From: Cristatella mucedo
Taxonomy: Eukaryota > Bryozoa > Phylactolaemata > Cristatellidae
Assembly (NCBI GenBank): GCA_009760855.2
Contig: WPIO01000012.1
Span: 8,490,001-8,554,000, forward strand
Direction of reading: 5' to 3'
DNA: 64,000 bases
Within the stretch, counting starts at the first letter, position 1. Each line of letters opens with the position of its first letter. The notes beneath the pieces were generated by a model. It searched no databases, was not told the origin of the DNA, and worked only from the letters and a program-made list of their open reading frames with translations. Positions 22,234-32,935 of this stretch are shown here, piece by piece. The position numbers were made by a program, and so were the translations under genes.

Positions 22234-22372
22234 CTGTGAAGTAATACGAGTAGCCCGCTACGCCAGCAGCCGCCAGTGCCACCAGGATTGCCATCGCGAC
22301 GGGAAAGGTTGTTCTGCAGTGGTTCTTTGAAACATTACCCTGGCTCGTGGCATGAATGCCGTTCGGTGCCAT
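22234..22372 (-). CDS. Candidate first exon: N-terminus of a single-pass membrane protein
   Basis: From ATG 22372 the minus strand reads MAPNGIHATSQGNVSKNHCR, then a 20-odd residue hydrophobic helix (FPVAMAILVALAAAGVAGYS) and a donor-like TTCACAG|GTAGCG after 46 codons plus one base. A short polar N-tail, one transmembrane helix and a CpG-island location fit the first exon of a type II (Golgi/ER) membrane protein. No later exon was found to join it, and the family is not recognised. An upstream in-frame ATG at 22435 is possible. The ORF stays open past the donor to 22154, so splicing is inferred. Confidence 0.35.
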
Positions 22373-24230
22373 TCTGAATCTACAAGCATACGAAATTTCT
22401 CGGGTAGAATAACTTGCAACGTCACCTCTCAGCATTTTTCAACGAGACCAACGTCAACCGCAGCGACGCCCTGCGGAGACAAAAGGTAACCACCGATTTG
22501 AGCCGAAATCTGTCGCCTTTTACGCTCAAAGCTAACACGACGAGCACCTTAAGCTGGCGACCGCTCGCCGCACGCTGGCAGCCACGAGCCTGCGCGCGAA
22601 GAGCAGCGCCGAGCGGAGCAAATAATGGAGTTCACACCAGCGCAGTAGCTAAGCCATTACTTCTAGCCCTGGAAGGTCAAAGCTGCTGAGGAAATGACGT
22701 AATGACGCGCGAGCCGACAGCCTAGGGCGCACAATAGCGCTGTTCGAGCTAGCCGCATAGCTGAGCACGCGCGGGCTTTTGCCGTTATGTGCCTCTCCAA
22801 AAGCAAAGCAACTTCACGATTGGGGTTGCGCGAAAAACCAGGCGAGCAGGTGCTAGCTATTGCAGGTCACGCGCGAGCTGCATCTCACCGTCAGTCGAAC
22901 GGAACGTGCAGATGAGCCTGGCGTTAGCTCGGGTCCACTCGACACTGCGGCGAATGGCGGCTCGCGATGCGCGGCCGCTCCTTTTCTAGTCGGCTGCGGA
23001 CTTGCCGCCGCGACACTCGGAAATCCCGGCGCGCGGCGCCAATGAGACGCGGCCGCCTGGCCGCGCTCGAGCGCTCGCGCCATCAGCTGACTCGTGGCAA
23101 ACCAGGCAAACCTACTCTCTGGCTAGCACCTGGCGGGTAAGCGAGATCCAATTACAGCGGGCCGCGGCGGCCATTGCGACGGCGGTCGCGGCACCTACGG
23201 GTTTCGCGCTCAGCAGCCCAAGGGGCCGACGCTCCGAATTCGCCACCAGTCGTCTTCTGAGCGAGGCCGCAGCGCGGGCGAACGTCGCCCGCGTTGAAAG
23301 AGACCGGCTGTCGCCCGCGCTGCTTGCGGGAAGGGCAAGCTCAGCATCGCTCGCCTCCTGCGACGCTCTCGCGCGCCGAGGCGTCGGATCGTGCGACGCT
23401 CGCGCGCCGAGGTGCTCGCCGGCAGCAGAGGCGGTGGCGCTCGCCGGTGGATGCGCTCTCGCGCTGCTGGCGGCTGCTGCGGTAGCGCGAGCAGCGAGGA
23501 ATTCCTCGCGTATTCGCCGGGTACTCGTGAGTCGGAGAGGCGGCCGCGACTTGGTCCCGCTTGTTTTGCATGCACCCAAACCGGACGTCTGAGTTGGGCG
23601 GCGAACGGGGCGATCGGAATATATTTCCAATGCGGCGGTCGCGCGCGAGCCGACCGACGAAGCGACCGGTCCGAGACCGAGCGCTGCTAGTGGCCGCCAC
23701 CGCCTTCTCCGCTTTGTCGATCGAGGCGCTCTCCGTGGGCTCCGACGGTCGCTGCGCTGCGACCGCGCGACCAGAGGGGTCTGCTGCCATTTACTTTGCC
23801 AAAATGGTGCGGGCCTTCGATCATGCTATTCAGATCTCGAATCAAAATTATATATTCATTACAATGCGACCAGTAGACGTTTTCACTGCAAGACTAATTC
23901 GAATACGGGACACGCTTGCAGACCACTTCAGCTATTCAAAAAGTCGTCTTATTTCCACCATCACACTCACTGAATCCTCTCCCCTCTTTTCGGGAGATAT
24001 ATTTTAATGTCGTAATTGATAGTTTTTTTAATCTTCACTGCTGAGTGATGTATTCCGAGGACGCATTCTTGGAAAGCCGAGTCTAACACTGTCGTTCAAG
24101 CGCCGACTGCAAGATATAATTCTCAAAAATTTGTTTGCTTTTCTTCGATTCTGCAAGGATGGCTTGTAAGGACGGCATTCGAGAGGAGACGTGAGAAATT
24201 AAAACATTCATTACGCATGCTGACAAATAT
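22373..24230. promoter_or_regulatory. CpG island, probable promoter region
   Basis: Very GC-rich, CpG-dense sequence, densest at about 22.9-23.7 kb, open in many frames on both strands (Arg/Ala/Ser-rich), as expected of composition rather than coding. It could serve the minus-strand exon at 22372 and perhaps a plus-strand transcript. A Kozak-like CCAAAATGG starts a 67-codon plus frame at 23804 that I do not recognise. Confidence 0.4.
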
Positions 24231-24231
24231 A

Positions 24232-24305
24232 CAGTGGCACCTCGGCTTACGAGTGTCTCGAGATAAAAACGAGCTCTCTTTCGGCCGATATTTTGCTTTG
24301 AGTTT
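24232..24305 (+). mobile_element. Tigger/pogo-like DNA transposon, 5' end
   Basis: It begins CAGTGGCACCTCGGCTTACG, a Tigger-type terminal inverted repeat, preceded by the expected TA. The sequence then continues after a 2.9-kb LTR element at 27247. The same terminus in inverse orientation is at 51735-51806. Confidence 0.65.
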
Positions 24306-24533
24306 TGTGGCTATTTTAAGATTTATGACACTTTCGTTGGATTAAATGCTGTTGCAATTTATGGCAATAGTGTATAAGCAACGGCGGCACAGGCTAGGGG
24401 AGTTGGGTCGCTGACGCCGTTCGGGCAGTCGCGTTCCGGCCCGCAGCGGCATCCGCTTGAATAAACGTCTTTGAGTCCCTTCGGTGTTCGGTGTGGTGTC
24501 GCGTACCTGCCAATTAGAGAATGTCAAACTACA
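24306..24533 (+). repeat. Left LTR
   Basis: 228 bp, TG...CA. TATAAG lies at 24373 and the polyadenylation signal AATAAA at 24460, in the order expected for U3-R-U5. It differs from the right LTR at many sites, so the insertion is not recent. Confidence 0.85.
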
Positions 24534-24554
24534 AGCTATTTCGGAAGAAGCGAC

Positions 24555-24803
24555 AGAGTACCCACGCCTGGAGATGATGCTGGAATATTACTACCTCGGG
24601 ACGACTTCGTAAGCTGGGTGCTCGACTCGGAGCGATGGCTTGATGAAAGAGGTGTCGATCCAGCTGTGTGGCACTTGTACATATTTATATTCCTGGTAGG
24701 CGGTGCATAAAAGCTCACTGCGACCCTTCCTGACTCGGTGCAAAAGGACTACGACCAGCTGCGTGCAACACTTGTGAAGGTTGTTTCAAGCCCTGAAGGT
24801 TAG
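24555..24803 (+). pseudogene. Decayed gag-like reading frame
   Basis: After the left LTR the frame runs through LPRDDFVSWVLDSERWLDER, a GVDP segment, hits a stop at about 24708, then continues in the same frame as KLTATLPDSVQKDYDQLRAT. The pattern (short aromatic helix, FLxGGAxKL, then LPxSxxxDYxxLxxxL) is that of a Ty3-type Gag capsid helix region. One internal stop and further breaks make it non-functional. Confidence 0.5.
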
Positions 24804-25760
24804 GAGAGGCTTCGACGGTTGGACTTGCAGAGTGCGGTGCCATGAAAGCAGAGGCAATATCGAGAAGCGGCTGGAGGTAGAGGCCGGTAAAGTGCGAATG
24901 CTGCGCTCGGATTTGGTAAACACTGGTCGGACTAAGGAGGCTGACAAGAGCGACCGGGAGAAGCAGCAGCAATCGCCAACGGTGTGCCGGGCGACGAAGG
25001 CAGAGCCAGCAGAGACGGCGGCAGAGCCCACAGAGGCGGCGTCCACGAGCAAGGCGGAGGCATCCTCCACAGATGGCAGCGTCCGGCACAGAGGAGGCGG
25101 CGTCCGAAAGAGAGGCAACAGCGTCCGTCAGCGACACGGCAGCATCCGTTAGAACGACGGCAGCGTCCGGCAGAGAGACTACAGCGTCTGGCAGAGAGAC
25201 GGCTGTGTCTGCCAGAGAGACGGCTGTGTCTGCCATAGAGGAGGCTGCGCCCACCAGAGAGGTGGCGGCGGCTGGGAAAGCTAGTAGAGAGCGGGACAGC
25301 GCCGGTGGCCAGCGAGTCGGTGCTAATGGTCTCGGAGGCGACGGCGGCACGAAGCGAAGCGTTAGCGTCGGCGAAAGTGAGTGAAGAACCCGCTAAGGAG
25401 GTGGGCGAGACGCTCGCCGAAAAGGCACACGAGATGCTTGCCGAGCTGTCGGAGGCGAAGGCCGAGGAGTGGCAGCAACAGATGGTGGCGCACATTGTGG
25501 TCGCCTCGGTTTCCGAACTGCTGGTGGTGGAGACGTGCGAGGGGCCAGCAGAAGACGTGAACGAGACGCCCGTTGAGGAGGCGCGACAGGTGTACGCCGA
25601 AAGAGCGAAGGCGATGGCACACCAGTGGCCGACGGAGCTGAGAAAGGCAGTCGTAAAGGAGCCGAGGCTCGAGGCGTCCACCTCAGGGGTGACGCGAAAG
25701 GCTCCAGTTTCAGTCCAGAAGACAGCGGCCGGCGTTAGAGTGAATGCCCGTGTGCTTTAA
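24804..25760 (+). other. Ala/Ser/Glu-rich LTR-element interior with a 30-bp repeat
   Basis: Two long plus-strand frames (25073-25384 and 25305-25760) are rich in Ala, Glu, Thr and Ser. At about 25155-25240 a 30-bp unit (GTCTGCCAGAGAGACGGCTG and relatives) repeats in tandem. It may be a decayed spacer domain of Gag. No zinc knuckle, protease, RT or integrase motif is seen. Confidence 0.35.
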
Positions 25761-27018
25761 TTTGCCCTGCACATAGAACGCTCGCATCAAACCAACACCA
25801 ACAATTTATTCTCCTACTCACAGAGCAGAGGGAGCAGGACTTCACTCGCCCCTCTTTCCCATTTTAGTCTCCTCTCCTCGGCTCCCGCTGTGCCTTGGCC
25901 GAACCCGACGGTGAATCCACTATCTGTTCACCAGCGGGTTATCGGTCTGTGTCAACGCCTCATTAGAAGCGGACCACAGCTGTGCACAGGACCCTCTCGA
26001 TGACGCTACCAACAGCTGTTTAGAAAAGGAGCGGTACCAGCTTCGTACGCCCCGAGCGGTGGCATAGGCTGGTCCCGCATTGGAGGCTGGTGATGCGATG
26101 GAAAGCTGTATGGCTCGGCGATGCGGCAAAGCTCGTGCCATACTTTCATAGCCGGCAGGTTAGCAAAGGCCACGCTTTCGCTAGCCTCCTCCGAGCAGCC
26201 GTTACCTCGTAGCCTCGTGCTATTGTAACCGGGTTCCGGGGTTCAGAGGCTAATTCCCACCAAACCCCGCCATACTCTGGCCATGCTGCCGCTCGCCATG
26301 CCGCCGAGCTAGGGTAAGACGAGCGGCCGTCAGGTTGAACCTCTTTATAATAACGCATGCGCCAACAACAACAGGGGAACTAAACAAGTCTACATGGAGG
26401 GTCCTATACACAGTACACTATGGGGGCGCAAGACGACACAGCAAGCGGGAACAAACGTGTTAGTTGGGGTCAGTCGGCTTCTGCAGTCCTGTCGTTGCAC
26501 CGACTCCGAATCCAACATTACGAGCGTACGCCGTCAAAAACCCGGCTGGCTGAGTAACTGCTGGCTAGTCCGAGTCGAAACTACCACAGTCGAGAGCTTC
26601 CACCAAAAGAAGGGGGGGGGGGGTCACGAATACGCTACACGGGGAACGCGGAATATACAAGTCAACAACGAGCAAGCTATACAGCTCCGCACGGGCCTTG
26701 GGTACTTGTTCCCTTGCGTGCGTGGCAGCATCGCCGGAGCACGCCTGCACGAATCCAGGTGCATAACTCGGCGAGACCGGGAGCCTCCAACACCACGACT
26801 TACTCGGCCACCTTCCCGTACCCAATAGCCCCGGTGACCTCTCGTCACCACACATCCGGCAATGCATCAGTCCGATCCCGGCCTAGCCTGTGACCCTCAT
26901 TACAGCCGCCTGGTCCCAGCCAACCGAACCCAGCCTGGGTACACTATTATTACTGGGCCATTACTGGGTAATGCCATGTTTTGCTGTTGCCCCGTTTGAT
27001 CTTGGGATCAAGAGCGAA
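25761..27018. other. LTR-element interior, unassigned
   Basis: GC-moderate sequence with no retroviral-type domains on either strand. It contains a C/G homopolymer at about 26612. A possible second inserted element is not excluded. The region just before the right LTR is only weakly purine-rich, so the polypurine tract is degenerate. Confidence 0.35.
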
Positions 27019-27246
27019 TGTGGCTATTTTGAATTATGACACTGTCGTTGGCTTATGGGCTGTTGCGATTTATGGAAGTAGTATATAAGCAACGGCGGCA
27101 AAGGCCCCGGGCAGTTAGGTCGAGGACGCCGAGCGGGCAGTCGCGTACTGACCCGAAGCAGCGTCCTCGTGAATAAACGTCTTTGAGCCCTCTTCGGTAT
27201 ACTGTGTGGTATCGCGTATCTGCCGCTTAGAGAATGTCAAACTACA
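27019..27246 (+). repeat. Right LTR
   Basis: 228 bp, matching the left LTR in length and ends, with TATATAAG at 27082 and AATAAA at 27172. Confidence 0.85.
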
Positions 27247-27600
27247 AGTTGCGATCTAAAATTTGGGTTACAAGCCAGCTTCAGGTATTCCACCGCTAGT
27301 TGCCGCAGCGAACATCACACAGCGTTTGGTTACTCCGGCCAATAAGGGTATGGCAGCGAACGACGTTCCATTGCAAGACGCAGCCCTACGACCCTGGTGT
27401 GACACCATGCGAAGACCTGTTGGTTCGCTCCCAGATAGACTCGAGCGAGCCATCGTGTGCTTGGACGCACAAGACTGCCAGACACTGGTGTTAAATCCGA
27501 CTACGGCAGGAACAGCTATGTACGTACCGTACTCTATTTAGGCAATATCGTCGTGTGAGAGTTCATCGCATAGCTAATAACGATAAGGCCCAGTAAAAAA
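27247..27600 (+). mobile_element. Tigger-like transposon, continuation
   Basis: It continues the 24232-24305 sequence without loss across the LTR insertion: TTTGAGTT joins GCGATCTAAAATTTGGGTTAC. It is an internally decayed non-coding remnant; the far terminal repeat was not found and the end is approximate. Confidence 0.45.
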
Positions 27601-27664
27601 AACTGAAAGCGAGGAAAGCCCGGCGAAAAGGGCAAAAATTGGCGAATAAAATCCAGATAGTTTG

Positions 27665-27835
27665 GTGAGCCGTAATGGCTCACTAGGTAAGGCGGTTGTT
27701 TTTCACGACCTCGGCCCGAGGACGCGGGTTCGAATCCTTCGGTGGGCGATCCTTTATCACCACTGTAAGCAGTGGTGATAGTCGTAAAGGCTCTTCTGTC
27801 GCTATAAAAAAGAGGCTGTTAAATCAGCTAGTATT
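27665..27835 (+). mobile_element. tRNA-derived SINE (SINE-2), best-preserved copy
   Basis: Head with A-box-like TGGCTCACTAGG and a consensus B-box GGTTCGAATCC (27729). Between them a 5-bp anticodon stem closes a 7-base loop holding TTT, which suggests a tRNA-Lys ancestor. The body holds the inverted repeat ATCACCACTG/CAGTGGTGAT, then GGCTCTTCTGTCGCTATA and GAGGCTGTTAAATCAGCTA at the end. Confidence 0.8.
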
Positions 27836-27839
27836 TTTT

Positions 27840-28550
27840 TTATTTTGTATGAATGTTTTCGTGTTTACAATACCAGGCTTGCCTAGCGCGATATTGTTTG
27901 ATTATGCATGCTTGATACCGCGAATATCACAAATTTTAAAGGGAAAGAAGTGGGTGGCATTTGCGGGTCGGAAGTTGACTCCTGTAAAGAAACAGTTGAG
28001 GCATCAGGGATTTCTGTAGGAGGCACTGAGAGCCTGTACCAACACCGCTAGCCACGAGCTTACTTGTTCGAGCACTTTGTCTAAGCGATTCGCACCCCAG
28101 CAATAGACTGAGCTGACCTAAGTACGAGAATGTGTGTTGGTAGAACCCGGTCTAAGTATTTTTCATGGCGATTGTTTGCGAAGAATGTGAAATTAAGACT
28201 TTACTTGACGACGGGCAGTGACATTTTTTACCTGCAAATAAATTTCAGTAAAAATCCCTCCTGTGCTTGAAAACTTGATCTCGTGCGTGTTGACAAACTA
28301 ATGAGCCTTTACAATGGTGAGTAGAATCGCGTATGAAACGTTCTAGACAGAGCGACCTTCTTATTACCACTCAGCAAATCCAGCCCACCAAATTGACATT
28401 CGAGAGTTGACTGCATGCTTGGGCAGCGGCGATGTGTGATCGGCTCTCTCGAGAGTTCAGCGTTATACCCTGAATGGCACAGAGCTTAGCCGTTGCCGTC
28501 TGCAGCTGACTATCGCGATGCGGCTTGCACCCGATCGAGTGCGAATATAG
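27840..28550. other. Intergenic, nothing recognised
   Basis: No repeat family or coding signal recognised. Short frames only. Confidence 0.4.
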
Positions 28551-28554
28551 AATG

Positions 28555-29310
28555 GGGATACACAAAACTCGGATTTGTTTAGATAAGGATACCACGTCTA
28601 AGTTGGTCCAAGCATTTGTGACATCCCGTCTTGACTTCTGTAAATCACTGCTTCCTGCCCTGCCGGCATGTGCAATCAGGCGATTACAGCTGGTGTAAAA
28701 CTCTACAGCTAGGCTTGTCTGTCGTGAGCGTCGCAGTAAGCCACATCATACCACTGCTCGCCGACCTGCACTGGCTGCTAGTCAAGCAAAGAATCGACTT
28801 AACTATCGCTAACTTTCAGGTCCCTTCATTCTTTGGCTCCAGCCTACCTATCAGATCTACTCCTCACCAGGCCAAGCATCGTACCACCCGCTTTTCGGAA
28901 ACTAACTGTTTACCACTACCTCATGCAAACCTCAAATTCTTTGGAAACCGTGCTTTTAGTTCGTATGCTCCCAAAGCCTGGAACTACCTCGCGACTTGCG
29001 TCACAACATCCCCTGACTTGACCACATTTACAAAGAATTTAAAATCACTCCTATTTAGGACAGCATTTAGTGGGTCCCTGTGATTCGTCCTTCATGTGCT
29101 TATGCGTGCTGACACTGTGCATGCTGCCACTAACCACACTTGCATGCTGACCCTGTGCATGTCACTCCTAACCATGTTATTCATTTTGTTTGTTTATCAA
29201 GCACGATGTTACTCACCATTCAATTGCATTTCCCTTTGCAGCAAATGTAAAGCGCCTAGAGAGATATTGAGTTTTCGGAGGGCACTTTATCAAGTGCATT
29301 GTGGTCATGA
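28555..29310 (+). mobile_element. LINE-A 3' part, sense
   Basis: It starts in the post-RT region (LDKDTTSKLVQAFVTSRLDF at about 28580), then LLADLHWLLVKQRIDL, then the C-terminus with FSSYAPKAWNY. The 3' UTR and the hairpin AAAGCGCC..GGGCACTTT follow at about 29250. At least one frameshift is present. Its ATT tail is lost. Confidence 0.85.
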
Positions 29311-30176
29311 GCACCGACTTGAACTAGGTTTTCTTCAACCTCATGCATGGCATTTATACAGCCTTAAGATTGAATTGAATAATGGGTTTTAGCAGCCGAT
29401 TCTGGGTGGTCTGCCCGACTGTACAGCCAAAGCATTTGTCCTTTTAGCATGTACACTTGCTGGCCTACCGAAGGCTTTACGGTTGCCATCCTGGAAAGAG
29501 TCATTTGGAAACTGGTCGGTATGCGAGCTTCCCGCGCCAGAGTTGCTCCTTCGACTCTCTTCGCCTGGTGTTCTTTGGTGGTTTTTGGTGTTTTCATTAC
29601 GGAAATGAAGGCTCCTGGACGTTTGATGACGTGTACATTAAAATGTATCCAACCGAAATCAAAGCTCTATCCTTAGAGGCGTTTAAAATAATTTGAGCTG
29701 AACTCGCATTTCAAATTTCACTCCGTTGCCTGAAGTATTAGTCGAGTTAAGGATTTTATAAAGCATAAACCTACACTGAAAATGAAGCTGTACAAAAGCC
29801 ACCAGTATGCAATCCAAGAAGCCTCATGCATATGCCTTGATCTACCAAAGTTAATAAAGTTTGCTTAAGAGTCGCATATGGTGCAGAGATTGGCATATTT
29901 ATTATTTATAGATATTTAGCTTCCGCTTTAAATCTGGGTTAGACGTGGTTTGCGTAGCTATTTGTTCTTGTATGCGGAAGTTGTCCTAATTTTGAATGCC
30001 ATTTCTAGCGTAGGTGTTTTTCGAAAGGTTCCCTAAGCAAGTATATGATTGTCGAAGAAGTTTTTACGAGTATTTTCTTGGCATTCCCACTTCACCAGGA
30101 ATAAGAACATTGAGAACCCTTTCTTTCTATTACCAAAAATCTCCCCTTGTTCCGCCTCCTAAGCAGGGACAGGAGC
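29311..30176. other. Intergenic, nothing recognised
   Basis: Overlapping plus frames at 29.45-29.70 kb have no motif I recognise. Confidence 0.4.
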
Positions 30177-30184
30177 ACTCATAG

Positions 30185-32407
30185 CTGTGGCGTAGCGAGG
30201 GGCGGGATAGATATCACCGGGTGCCAAGGTCAGGGGGGTGCCAAAAGAGGGCACCCTGCGAAGGGGTACACACACGATAAACTGAGACGAAAGAAGCAAA
30301 TACGCCCTACAAGGTAATGCAAAGTTTATTTCTGCTTCACTCCAGATAGGTATTCGCGAAACGCATTGTTGCTATGGCTACTGTGTACTTGTGTACATTT
30401 TTTGGTCATCCCAATCTGTTTTCAGAAGACATGGAGGTAAAAGGCAAGTGGTGCCCAGCACAGAAAGCGAAAACTTTAAGAGAAGAAAGATGCAAGCAAG
30501 TCCAGCAAGGTACTGGAAGGCTTTTTGCAAAAATGAAAAGTTACAGAACACTGAAGGTACAGAAAAACACGACGAGAATATTGACAATCACATGAAGAAT
30601 AAGGAAGAACAGTATCCGAACGACAAAAGCGAGCAGCGGAGAGACCATGACAAGAACAAGGAAGAGGAGGAAAAGAGTGTAAGCAGGAAGCACGACAACA
30701 CTGGAAAAACAACACTAGGTGAAAGCCTCGTGAAAAGAAAGAAGACGAAGACGATCACCATTTGGATCAGTAGGTGCAACCACTACCACAAAAGAAAAGA
30801 TACGGAGTCTGCGGAAATTTCCCAAGTGCTGACCCAAAATGCTTCTGGCTACCTAAAGTTTGACCAAACCGTTGCTTTACACGTAATTCCACATCAACGT
30901 CGAACTGAACTCGTGCTACCGGGATCAAGCTTGTTTCAGAAAGGAAGTTCCATTTGCTGGATTAAGTGGTCGAGCCATGAGCACAGCCCAATTCAACAGG
31001 CAAATTGCTAACGGGGATGAAGTTAGCACAACCTGGCTACTGGTCTACTATCCCTCAAAGCAGTCGCCACAGTCGCTTCTGTTGTTTTGCTCTTCCCTGT
31101 CTGCTACAACTTTCGATAGTCGCTTGAATTAGAAAATGGGAAAATTAGCCAATGGCGGCGGAAATCTGAAGAACTAGTTGCCCAGGAAAACAACTCTTCT
31201 CACCGCTTGGATTTCACTAATAAAAAGAAACTGAGAGGAGACTTCTCTAAGGAAGTGGAATGAACACTGCTGTTGAGGCACACAGCTTATCGGAAGAAAC
31301 AATGGCAAGAAGTTCTAAAGAGAGTTGTCAGCTGCATCAAGTTCTCGGTTTCTCAAAATTTGGCATTGCATGGCCACCAAGAGAGTCTTTGCCTTGAGGT
31401 TGAAAGAAACACTGGAAACTTCTTGGGACTACTTCGTCTTCTACCTCGGTACGATTCTCTTCTACAATCGCACGTGGACCATGCCAGAAAGAATCATAAG
31501 TCGGTCTCTTATCTCTCTCCTAAAACCCTAAATGAGATACTTAGTATATCTACATCCACAGTCAGTGTAAGCTACTCTATGACATACGGAGAAACAAGTT
31601 CTGTTTGACTCAACTCCTGGTTTCGCACACCGCGAGTCGACGTTTGATGTCATTATATATGTCGATGTTGATTTAGTCAACAAAACAGCCACTATCAAAG
31701 AGTCTTTCTTGGGCTTTTTTAAAATTTGCACAATAGCAGCTGCATTTATTGAGGGTTTAATCTTGGACTAACTCAAATATGGCAAAACGTTTTTATAAGA
31801 TTTGCAGATAGCCGTGCTAAGACGACGAAGTAGTCAGGCTTGGCCACCTGTCTGGTGTCAAAAAGAGAATACTGTCCCGAAATGAGAAGGCAATTTTTGC
31901 AAACTGTGATAACCACAGTTTGAACTTGACAGGAATTCATGCTGAAAGTCAATATTCCGCGGCCATTACCATTTTTGGAACAATAGAGCTCACTTACTTA
32001 TTCTTTTCAACATCAGCCCTGCGGTGGCAAGAACTGAAGAAAGTCTTAGCAAGCAAGCTGAAGATAATCCTATCTTTTCTGAAACCATCAACGGAGCAAG
32101 ATCGACTCTCTGACTCTCGGTCTTGTTAAATATAGAAAAAAGTAAAACGGAAAATTATCCACTTTCAAACTGCAATAGACCAATTTGCCATGTTTCAGGC
32201 AAGAAAAATTCACCCAAGTTAAGACTGTGAAAGCTGCCTTGTACCTTTACTGTACTTAATAAAAAATTCTCTACTCGATATGCCTGCTAGCATGAGTTTC
32301 TTGCATTTCTATCGTGGTGGAGCTATGTTGCAGCTGTTTTTGATAACGAGAGGTGTGCCATTTGTAGCTTTGTCCCCCGGGCGCTGAAAGGTCTCACTAC
32401 GCCGCTG
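30185..32407 (+). mobile_element. hAT transposon with 8-bp target-site duplication
   Basis: A 2,223-bp element. Its ends are inverted repeats: CTGTGGCGTAGCGAG at the left, and the complement of the right end reads CAGCGGCGTAGTGAG. Exact 8-bp duplications ACTCATAG lie at 30177-30184 and 32408-32415, the length made by hAT transposases. Inside is a broken ZMYM1-like hAT transposase in the same orientation. The element is complete at both termini but coding-dead. Confidence 0.92.
30391..32130 (+). pseudogene. hAT transposase pseudogene (ZMYM1-like / DUF4371 group)
   Basis: Order of recognisable pieces: a Lys/Glu-rich N-terminal region (30391-30760); a decayed TTF-type zinc-finger segment (about 30880-31250); KQWQEVLKRVVSCIKFSVSQ with LALHGHQESL, then VSYLSPKTLNEIL (31290-31540); YVDVDLVNKTATIKESFLGF (31660-31720); and ANCDNHSLNLTGIHAESQYS then TIFGTIELTYLFFS and LRWQELKKV (31900-32045). 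These belong to the transposase core of the group whose domesticated relatives include ZMYM1. Several frame changes and stops break it. The C-terminal hAT dimerisation region is missing. Confidence 0.85.
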
Positions 32408-32415
32408 ACTCATAG

Positions 32416-32935
32416 CTCTTTCCTCTAACCGGAAACGACGCCCTCTTTTGCTCCCCTCAACCGAGATGAGGGACACCCATAGCTCCATTTCCCTGCTGGG
32501 AATTCACAAAATGAGCTCTTACTCTCTAACCGGCAATTGACTCGACCAGCGCTAACACCATAGCCGGGCTGAGCTTAGACGAAGAATGCGAGTCGCACGT
32601 GTGCTATACGACGTTTTCGGCAGCTTCCGTGGAATTCTGCTTTGGTCCCTCCCCTCTGGCTCTTTTTGGCAGTCGATAGCTAATATGCGAAGTCCCGTCC
32701 ACATTCGTCGTAATAACCAAATCAACCCATTCAACTGCGCGAGGCTGGCCAAGATCAAGCATTTTGTAACGCCGAAGGCTCGGCGGAGTCTGCTTGACCT
32801 GCCGCTTACCTAGCGGCGTAGCCTAGCGCCTACTGCCGTTCGGTGCGCGCCTACGCGCAATGAGCTGGCCGCCACGAAACGAGCGTTTCTGGCGCCGACC
32901 TGCTTACCGTTACTAAAGGGGTCGTGAGTCCGCGG
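32416..32935. other. Unassigned, GC-moderate
   Basis: Contains small palindromes such as GCCGCTTACCTAGCGGC (32801). It may be the interior of the LTR-like segment to its right (minus strand), but no retroviral domain is readable. Confidence 0.3.

Larger units (their letters stand above)
24306..27246 (+). mobile_element. LTR retrotransposon (228-bp LTRs), non-autonomous or decayed
   Basis: Two directly repeated 228-bp LTRs, each TGTGGCTATTTT...ACTACA, flank a 2.5-kb interior. The flanking pentamers are AGTTT at the left and AGTTG at the right, a target-site duplication with one change. The joined flanks give an uninterrupted Tigger sequence, so the insertion point is independently supported. 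The interior has a broken gag-like frame and an Ala-rich frame but no protease, RT or integrase. Confidence 0.85.

Noticed and set aside
22853-23790. Overlapping long Arg/Ala/Ser frames on both strands
   Set aside because: Stop-poor because of high GC; several frames are open at once and none resembles a protein family.
23804-24007. Plus frame with a Kozak-like start containing DVFTARLIRI, reminiscent of glutathione synthetase DDFTARL
   Set aside because: The similarity is a few residues only, and the surrounding sequence does not follow the family.
27665-27760. Possible functional tRNA gene
   Set aside because: A- and B-boxes are present but the acceptor stem does not close and the sequence continues into a repeated SINE body found elsewhere.
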